64,000 nt of DNA from Trichostrongylus colubriformis (lineage: Eukaryota; Nematoda; Chromadorea; Rhabditida; Trichostrongylidae), in contig OZ022260.1 of NCBI GenBank assembly GCA_963978905.1, positions 1,849,725 to 1,913,724 on the forward strand, read 5' to 3'. Position numbers and translations under genes: made by a program. The notes under the pieces are model-generated. The model did not search any database and had not been told where the DNA came from. It saw nothing but the letters and a program-made list of their open reading frames with translations. Below are positions 58,224 to 64,000 of the stretch, one piece after another; the first letter of the stretch is position 1, and each line of letters opens with the position of its first letter.

Positions 58224-58449
58224 TGTTGTGGAGTGCCGGAGAGCGAGACGATGCAGAAGTCGTTTATTAGTCGAACGAACAAGTGAACTGAGTAATAGAA
58301 CAATGGCGGGTTTATATACCCTGAAGGCCTGGTCAAATCCTTAGTCAAGCAACCTGTAGGCACGATCAAATCACAGACTGTAAAGATCAAAGGATACCAA
58401 AGTGTGCACTAAGTAAGATCATCCTCATTCACCTGGAAGGCCTACAACA
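58224..58449 (-). repeat. Gypsy 3' LTR
   Basis: 226 bp, apparently identical to 62651-62876. It contains a TATA-like box on the - strand (complement of 58311-58320). Confidence 0.93.
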
Positions 58450-58460
58450 CCTCCCCCTTT
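58450..58460 (-). other. Gypsy polypurine tract
   Basis: On the - strand AAAGGGGGAGG directly abuts the 3' LTR, as needed to prime plus-strand synthesis. Confidence 0.75.
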
Positions 58461-58470
58461 AAGTACAAAA

Positions 58471-59139
58471 CTAAACATAAGATTTCTTCTTCGGATCCAC
58501 GTGAAGTCGGCGCGGCGAATGTCGAGCCCTTGGCGATCGGCGAAGTCGTGGCGTCGTCGCTGGTGTCGACGGTGGCGTTGAATCGCAGTCGGGTGGGGAA
58601 GTGGCGGCCGGCAGCGTCGCTTCGTCATTTGATGTTGACGGAACATCAGTAACGGCAGGTTCTCCAGATAAAGGGGTCAAGTCGAAAGTTTCAAGTAGTT
58701 TGTCGACGACTGGCGTATGGTCGCGTGGTTTTAGCTGATTTGCGTGTCGCGTCCACAGCAAGTTTGCACAGCGTACTCGATAGAGGACGTTTCCGAGGCG
58801 TTGAGTGATGATTCCAGACGTCCAAGTCGCCTTTGGTCCTCGATAATCTTTGGCGTACACAGCGTCACCGACATCGAATTGACGGCGTCGTGAGCCATGA
58901 TGCCTATTGAATTGCTTCTCCATTTTTGTATCCCGAGATCCAACGTTTTTGTCAGTGGAAGGCATCATTAGCGTGAGCTCAGTGCGTAGTCGGCGACCCA
59001 AAAAATTCTCAGCCGGAGAAAGACAATTTGGTCCCGACGGGCACGGTGTCGAGCGATATGCCATGAGGAAGGTTTGTAGAGAGTCTGCCGGCGCTTCCTC
59101 CCTCTTCAGTTTGGCTAATCCCCTTTTGAAAGTATCCAC
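58471..59139 (-). CDS. Gypsy integrase C-terminal part, separated by frameshift
   Basis: Open frame continuing integrase after the break near 59214-59217. It holds the end of the catalytic core, FLMAYRSTPCPSGPNCLSPAE, the SH3-like module FDVGDAVYAKDYRG...YRVRCANLLWTRHANQLKPR, and a Pro/Ser/Thr-rich tail. The first ATG shown is internal, and the frame is open further upstream. It is a fragment, not an independent gene. Confidence 0.8.
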   Translation of the reverse strand: MDTFKRGLAKLKREEAPADSLQTFLMAYRSTPCPSGPNCLSPAENFLGRRLRTELTLMMPSTDKNVGSRDTKMEKQFNRHHGSRRRQFDVGDAVYAKDYRGPKATWTSGIITQRLGNVLYRVRCANLLWTRHANQLKPRDHTPVVDKLLETFDLTPLSGEPAVTDVPSTSNDEATLPAATSPPDCDSTPPSTPATTPRLRRSPRARHSPRRLHVDPKKKSYV

Positions 59140-62096
59140 AAAACGCTCTGCCTGGCCGTTGCTTTGCGGATGAAATGGAGGGGAACGGGTGTGTTCGATT
59201 CCCCAGCGACGGCAAAATCTTCAAATAGCGTTGATGTGAACTGTGTGCCGTTGTCCGTTACGAGCATTTGTGGATTCCCGAATTGCGCGAAAATTGTCAT
59301 CATAGCCTTTATTGTAGCCGACGTGGAGATTGTATCCATCCGTATTATTTCCGGCCACTTGGAGTAAGCGTCCACGATGACAAGGTAGAAGGTTCCGTCG
59401 AGTGGTCCAGCGAAGTCGGCGTGCACTCTTGTCCATGGCGCTGTTGCTTTCGGCCAAGAGTGAAGTTCAGTCTTCACTGGATTCTTAGCGAATTTTGCAC
59501 AAGTAGTGCAGTTTCTAACAAGGCTCTCAATGTCTGCGTCGATTGACGGCCAGTAGACGTAGCTGCGAGCAAGCATTTTCATCCTTGTTTGTCCTGGATG
59601 AGCTTTGTGGAGCGTTTGTAGTACGCGACGTTGTAGACTCTTCGGGATTACGAGACGGTTTCCAGTGAGAAGGCATGAATCAGCGGTTGAAAGCGATCCG
59701 CGACGGTTGTAATAGGGCCACAGTGGAGAGTTTTGATCCATTTTAGGCCAGCGTCCGGATCGGTTGCAGGAGATCACTTGGGATAGAACAGCGTCGGCCG
59801 CAGTTGCGGTCTGTATTGCTTCAAGGGAGACCGGGAGATGCGTACAGGTTTCCTTCAGTTCGGCGGATATTTCGACGTCCACAGCGGCGATGACTTTGTC
59901 TTCTGGTTCCATTGAACATGACATCAACAGACGTGAGAGTGCATCTGCTTGTCCAAAGTCGCTTGTCCTAACATACTGGATACTAAAGTCGTAGTTAAGT
60001 AGGATAGTCGCCCGTCGTTGCAGGCGATTGGCGCTGTACACCGGTACTCCTTTCTTACTCCCGAAGATCGATATAAGCGGCTTGTGGTCCGTCCTTAGAA
60101 CGAAGTGACGTCCATGGATGAAGCGATGAAACTTCTGTACTGCGAAAATGAGGGCGAGTGCTTCCTTCTCGATTTGGCTGTACTTCTTTTGGGCTGGCGT
60201 TAAGGTACGGTTTGCATGGTACACAGCCTTTTCCGTTCCATTCGGGAATCTGTGCGAAAGTACAGCTCCAATTCCAAAGTTTGAAGCGTCTGCGGCAACA
60301 ATGATGGGAAGCTTGGGATCGTAGTGCGTCAGAAGTAGATCTGACTTGAGTGTCGCTTTGATGCGGTCAAATGAAGACTGACACTCCGGTGTCCATGCGT
60401 AAGTAGTCTCCTTCCTGGTTAGAGCGTCCAGTGGAACCCGTAGATTGTGCAGATCCCTCACAAAAGACCCGTAGAAATTGACCAATCCCAGAAATGCGCG
60501 AAGTTGTGTGACGTCCTTCGGCGGTGGCATCTTGTGGATTGCGTCGATCTTTTGAGGGTCCGGGCGACGTCCTTCGGCGTTGATCACAAAACCCAGGTAG
60601 TGGATTTTGGTGTGCAGAAATGAACATTTCTCAAGGCGTACTCGTAATCCATAGTCGTGGATTCTTCGAAAGACAGCTTCTAAACGCGTGTTGTGTTCGT
60701 CGAGGGTCTTTCCAGTTACTATGATGTCGTCAAGGTAGGCAGCGGTACCTTCTAGTCCAGTGATCAGAGTGTCCATTTGTTGCTGAAAGATTCCCGGCGC
60801 GGATTTCACCCCAAAAGGTAAGCGGTTGAGTCGAAAGAGTCCGCGATGTGTGTTGATGGTCAGGAGATGTCGGGAATCTTCATCCACTTCCACTTGGAGG
60901 TACGCTTCGGCTAGATCCAGCTGCGAAAAGTATCTTCCTCCATTGAGCCTGGCAAAGATATCTTCTGGTGTTGGAAGTGGATGCTGGTGCTGTTCCAAAG
61001 CATCGTTCAGACCTGTGGAGAAATCTGCGCATAGGCGAATGGATCCATTCTTCTTCTGAACAACGACCACGGGCGCAGCCCAGTCGGAGTGGTCGACTGG
61101 TGTTAGAACCTTGGCAGCAACCAGCCTGTCGATTTCTTGTGAGATCCGGGGTTGAACGGCGTAGGGGACTGGACGAGCCTTTCGAAAAACAGGCGTCGTA
61201 TTTGGCTTCAGCTTGAGAGAAGCTTTCGACTTGTTGCAGCATCCTAGCCCTGCTGCAAACACTTCAGGAAAGTTGTTTTGGAGTCGCTTGGTAAGGGACA
61301 TGCGTTGCGTCGCAATAGTCGTTGCGGATATGGCGTTGCATGTGATGTCTCCAGTAAGCCGTTGGAAGAGTGGCTTGACTTGCCCGATCCAGTCAAGGCC
61401 AAGCAGTGAGGCAGTATCGGCCACGTGGCAGTATCCTCTTCCTTGGTGCCCCTCGATGGTGAAAGTGCATTCGAAGTGACCACGGACGTTAATTGGCTTG
61501 TTATTCGCCGATTTCAGCCCGAATAACGATGGTAGAAGTTTTGGACGACCCATAGCGGTCCAGTCCTTGCTGCTTAGAAGAGTGACGTCGGCTCCCGTAT
61601 CTAGGCGCATGCGGACGAGAGTTCCATCGATCTTCACAGTCCGGTAGATGGGTTCAATAGGAGCAGTGTCCGTGGTGGTGGAAGCGACGATGATTGCGTT
61701 GTTCGTTCGGCGGTGTTTCCTTTTCGGATTCCGCTTTCTGTCTCCATTGAAGTTTTTGCAGAATCCCTTCTTGTGCCCAGTGCGACCGCAGGCATGACAG
61801 CGTTTCTCCATGAAGTTGCATTCCTTGGCCCAGTGATTTCCTTCACAGCGAAAACATGGTAAGGGCGGCTCCTTGTTATGCTTCTTCTCAGCATTTACGG
61901 CATTGACATCCGGTGCTGAGGGTGAGCTGCCGAGGAGTTTCGCATCCTGTCGGATGTCCAGGATCTGTTGAATCTCCGTGCTGAGCTCCCTGAGCGTAGT
62001 TTGCGGGTTGCACTCCAACTTACGTAGCGCTTGGGTGCGTAATTCAGCGTATTCCGGAGCAGCGAGGCCACAAATCCAAACAAGGCACTTCATCAT
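59115..62096 (-). CDS. pol: Gypsy gag C-terminus, protease, RT, RNase H and partial integrase
   Basis: 993 codons. Approximate residues: zinc knuckles 80-115 (CFRCEGNHWAKEC, CHACGRTGHKKGFC); protease 164 (MRLDTGADVTLLSS); RT with FSQLDLAEAYLQV and YLDDIIVTG (about 453); RNase H ADASNFGIGAVL (about 600); integrase zinc motif HKAHPGQTRMKML...CTTCAKF (about 840-865), then core Asp residues in HADFAGPL (about 895) and VTDNGTQF (about 948). The last stretch, after the A-run 59214-59217 on the + strand, is out of frame, so the catalytic Glu is not made from this frame. The ATG overlaps the stop of the upstream gag frame (ATGA). Confidence 0.9.
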   Translation of the reverse strand: MMKCLVWICGLAAPEYAELRTQALRKLECNPQTTLRELSTEIQQILDIRQDAKLLGSSPSAPDVNAVNAEKKHNKEPPLPCFRCEGNHWAKECNFMEKRCHACGRTGHKKGFCKNFNGDRKRNPKRKHRRTNNAIIVASTTTDTAPIEPIYRTVKIDGTLVRMRLDTGADVTLLSSKDWTAMGRPKLLPSLFGLKSANNKPINVRGHFECTFTIEGHQGRGYCHVADTASLLGLDWIGQVKPLFQRLTGDITCNAISATTIATQRMSLTKRLQNNFPEVFAAGLGCCNKSKASLKLKPNTTPVFRKARPVPYAVQPRISQEIDRLVAAKVLTPVDHSDWAAPVVVVQKKNGSIRLCADFSTGLNDALEQHQHPLPTPEDIFARLNGGRYFSQLDLAEAYLQVEVDEDSRHLLTINTHRGLFRLNRLPFGVKSAPGIFQQQMDTLITGLEGTAAYLDDIIVTGKTLDEHNTRLEAVFRRIHDYGLRVRLEKCSFLHTKIHYLGFVINAEGRRPDPQKIDAIHKMPPPKDVTQLRAFLGLVNFYGSFVRDLHNLRVPLDALTRKETTYAWTPECQSSFDRIKATLKSDLLLTHYDPKLPIIVAADASNFGIGAVLSHRFPNGTEKAVYHANRTLTPAQKKYSQIEKEALALIFAVQKFHRFIHGRHFVLRTDHKPLISIFGSKKGVPVYSANRLQRRATILLNYDFSIQYVRTSDFGQADALSRLLMSCSMEPEDKVIAAVDVEISAELKETCTHLPVSLEAIQTATAADAVLSQVISCNRSGRWPKMDQNSPLWPYYNRRGSLSTADSCLLTGNRLVIPKSLQRRVLQTLHKAHPGQTRMKMLARSYVYWPSIDADIESLVRNCTTCAKFAKNPVKTELHSWPKATAPWTRVHADFAGPLDGTFYLVIVDAYSKWPEIIRMDTISTSATIKAMMTIFAQFGNPQMLVTDNGTQFTSTLFEDFAVAGESNTPVPLHFIRKATARQSVLWILSKGD

Positions 62097-62551
62097 TGGG
62101 TTCTGAGGTAGGCGTACCGACGAGCGAAGACTGATGTGTTGTGTCCGAACAGCTCTTGTAGCGTCTTCACGGTGTCCGCGAGTGGCAATTCAGCAGCCTT
62201 TCTGGGTAAGATATGGTTGGTGAAACGGGCGTAGGCAGCGGCGTCCAGTTTTGAGACGATGAGGCGTGCTCTCGCGGCATCGTCGAGCGTTGCCCCATCT
62301 TGCGTTATGATGTCCTCGTAGCGGCTGTACCAGACGTCGAAGGTGCAGCCATTATCCGGATCGTGCGTGAATTCTGGCAAACGGCCAGATAGTGAATTCG
62401 TGATAAACTCTGCCGACGTGGTGGGAGCTGTCGACGGGCTGGACCCCACCGTCGAGAACATCCCTCTCATCTCCTCCATAATTGCTCGAAGCATCTTCTG
62501 CTGGGCTTGTGCTTGAGCGTCCAGGATGGCTTGTAGAGTCTTCGCATCCAT
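62093..62551 (-). CDS. gag: Gypsy gag N-terminal part
   Basis: 152 codons. It starts MDAKTLQAILDAQAQAQQKM (helical, Gln/Ala-rich) and includes FDVWYSRYEDII and LKSLQELFG-like gag core words (TLQELFGHNTSVFARRYAYL). It ends at TGA overlapping the next ATG. The continuing gag core (CLVWICGLAAPEYAELRTQA) is in the next frame, so gag is split by a shift or small deletion. Confidence 0.75.
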   Translation of the reverse strand: MDAKTLQAILDAQAQAQQKMLRAIMEEMRGMFSTVGSSPSTAPTTSAEFITNSLSGRLPEFTHDPDNGCTFDVWYSRYEDIITQDGATLDDAARARLIVSKLDAAAYARFTNHILPRKAAELPLADTVKTLQELFGHNTSVFARRYAYLRTQ

Positions 62552-62650
62552 GGCAACACGTCGAGAATCCGATAGGTTGAGAGATGCGGTGCGCGGTCGT
62601 CGGCGTTGAATTCGTTGTTGGCGGTGAGTAGAGAAGTCCTGATCGCCAGA

Positions 62651-62876
62651 TGTTGTGGAGTGCCGGAGAGCGAGACGATGCAGAAGTCGTTTATTAGTCG
62701 AACGAACAAGTGAACTGAGTAATAGAACAATGGCGGGTTTATATACCCTGAAGGCCTGGTCAAATCCTTAGTCAAGCAACCTGTAGGCACGATCAAATCA
62801 CAGACTGTAAAGATCAAAGGATACCAAAGTGTGCACTAAGTAAGATCATCCTCATTCACCTGGAAGGCCTACAACA
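62651..62876 (-). repeat. Gypsy 5' LTR
   Basis: 226 bp. A TATA-like box on the - strand is at the complement of 62738-62747. Two bases inside the element, the - strand reads TGGCGATCAGGAC, a possible primer site whose tRNA I did not identify. Confidence 0.93.
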
Positions 62877-63037
62877 CTGATCGAAGTGAAGACATCCTCG
62901 GTCGACTGGCTAGAGCCCACAATGATCAGGCTTTCTGTGTTCTGCGCATGACAGAGCTACAACAGGAACTGAATCTCCTTTGCAAAAAAGACTGGGGCAC
63001 GATTGCGCGGGTGGAGATATCGCCGTTAGAACGACTT

Positions 63038-63322
63038 TTCATTTTTTAATGCAAGTTTCTAAACATATTTCTCATGTGACTTTATTACAAGAGAGAGAAA
63101 GATGACGAGGTTCTCGGCAGTCTGCGCCTCTTATGATAATATTGTCATTGGGCTTTTCTCACTAATCCTTTCAGGAGTTGAACGCTTGTGCGAAATTTTC
63201 TTATTATTTTCTTTGCTTCGTTAGGTAGACGATTGCGCTTCCTGTGATGTACTGTACGAATATCAATCCCCGTGGCTCGGTAAAAAGACGATTTCAGTGA
63301 AGACGAAGGCAATATACAGTGT
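63038..63322 (+). repeat. Right direct repeat flanking the gag-like unit
   Basis: Partner of 55828-56275 in the same orientation; shares GATGACGAGGTT.TCGGCA, TTGAACGCTTGTG and GGTAAAAAGAC but lacks an internal block. Confidence 0.5.
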
Positions 63323-63344
63323 CATTGAAGGAATCGTCCACTAA

Positions 63345-63645
63345 AAAATGGTTTCTTTGTTTCCCATTTATTTACGTTGTATTTGCCTAATAAGTTCCGC
63401 ATTCAGATTTTCCGCGAAAAAGTAAGGGTTTGGCTAATATACAGCTCCTCAAATTCTTGGCCGGGTGGTAGGTGGGTGGAACCTCCGAGCCCTGTCCCGT
63501 CGCCCGCCGCGGTTGGAAGCGGAGAGTGAGACCGTTTACGTAACTCTTTACCGGATTCATTTTTGCGTGAAACATCGCATGCGGCCCTTATTAGGCAAAT
63601 ACAACTTGAATATATGTAAATATATGGGTAACTCATTTTCGTCTG
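63345..63645. repeat. MITE family D copy
   Basis: TTGTATTTGCCTAATAAG at the left; GCATGCGGCCCTTATTAGGC and AAATACAACTTGAATATATG at the right. Confidence 0.65.
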
Positions 63646-63659
63646 AACAATTCTTTTAA

Positions 63660-63750
63660 CACGTTGGCGACATTGCGTCCCAATGCTGGGACGCACGTTT
63701 TTTGCCACGTGGAACAATGCGCCCCAATGGTGGGACGCAGCACAGAAAAT
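63660..63750. repeat. Twofold short palindromic unit
   Basis: TGCGTCCCAATGCTGGGACG and, 30 bp on, TGCGCCCCAATGGTGGGACG: two copies of a small dyad. Function unknown. Nothing is recognised in 63751-64000. Confidence 0.4.
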
Positions 63751-64000
63751 TACTTTTTTCAACTAATTTGAAATCCACAAGTATTTAATTTTGATCAACA
63801 TGTACAAGGGTATGTAGGATTGACATGGTCTTATATTTTTCCAACAAGTTTTTTTTTCATGCTTTGTATCGTCATCCAGCACAGGTATGTTATCATCGCT
63901 GTCGATCAACAGATCGTTGGAACTAGCATTCAGCTCCGTGAAGTCGTTGCAGGTATCCCTGGTCAGTTAGGAGTTTTGTTGCCATTCAATTCTTAGTCAT

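Larger units (their letters stand above)
58224..62876 (-). mobile_element. Nearly complete Gypsy (Ty3-type) LTR retrotransposon
   Basis: 226-bp LTRs at 58224-58449 and 62651-62876 (ends TGTTGTGG...CTACAACA), with the target duplication CTGAT at 58219-58223 and 62877-62881. Reading the - strand: 5' LTR at right, gag, zinc knuckles, protease, RT, RNase H, integrase, purine tract, 3' LTR. This domain order is Gypsy-type. Coding damage: a break between the gag parts and a one-base shift in integrase. Total length 4653 bp. Confidence 0.93.
57247..63048 (+). pseudogene. Gag-like coiled-coil/zinc-knuckle gene, broken by stops and a Gypsy insertion
   Basis: 57247-57633 encodes a charged coiled-coil-like region (LDRLITTEERINEMI, ALSDQLQLLDGLRS). 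57870-58223 encodes a Cys/His-rich region (CAFCSAAGDHYSDSC, CERCLEYC) and, after an in-frame TAG near 58163, a CCHC knuckle (CYHCRELNHHSAIC). It then meets the Gypsy LTR. Past the right LTR, from 62882, the same frame resumes (LGRLARAHNDQAF, LQQELNLLCKK). The combination resembles nematode gag-type proteins. The left/right continuity shows the Gypsy element landed in this reading frame. Confidence 0.6.

Overview
The window is eukaryotic nuclear DNA with many small introns. It looks like a clade V parasitic nematode (strongylid or hookworm-like). Reasons: short exons with TTTCAG-type acceptors; an S28 prolyl-carboxypeptidase-like gene, a kinase of the worm-expanded TTBK/CK1 group and a receptor-L-domain gene; and nematode-type BEL/Pao, Gypsy, RTE, CR1 and mariner elements plus many MITEs. 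Species assignment is inference. No bacterial, CRISPR or tRNA feature was found.

Layout. (1) 1-13692, + strand: one gene encoding two S28 serine-peptidase domains in tandem. The first domain is cut by the left window edge. A short exon ending in RTKR (furin-like) links the domains, and the protein ends in a Thr-rich stalk and a terminal hydrophobic segment. All 24 exons in the window keep frame (867 aa visible). Its introns hold at least ten small inverted-repeat elements. (2) 16187-32401, + strand: an 11-exon TTBK-like protein kinase (346 aa) whose frame is intact. (3) Inside one of its introns sits a complete 10.4-kb BEL/Pao retrotransposon (18049-28432) with two 990-bp LTRs and a perfect 5-bp target duplication, 13 nt upstream of the next exon. 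(4) 32.7-45 kb: gene-poor DNA with an RTE remnant containing an inverted block, a CR1-like LINE remnant and several MITE families. (5) 45696-52837, - strand: a receptor-L-domain gene with one transmembrane segment, carrying a decayed mariner 35 bp from an acceptor. (6) 53-57 kb: MITEs and weak candidate exons. (7) 55.8-63.3 kb: a degenerate gag-like zinc-knuckle unit flanked by diverged direct repeats, split by a nearly complete Gypsy element (58224-62876, - strand) with 226-bp LTRs and a CTGAT duplication.

The cellular genes have no obvious shared pathway. The S28 protein looks secreted or surface-anchored and proteolytic; the L-domain protein looks like a surface receptor; the kinase looks cytoplasmic. 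The main theme is a genome where transposons fill introns, sometimes right next to splice acceptors, while host reading frames survive. Exon limits come from reading splice consensus, phase and protein-family motifs by eye, with no transcript data.
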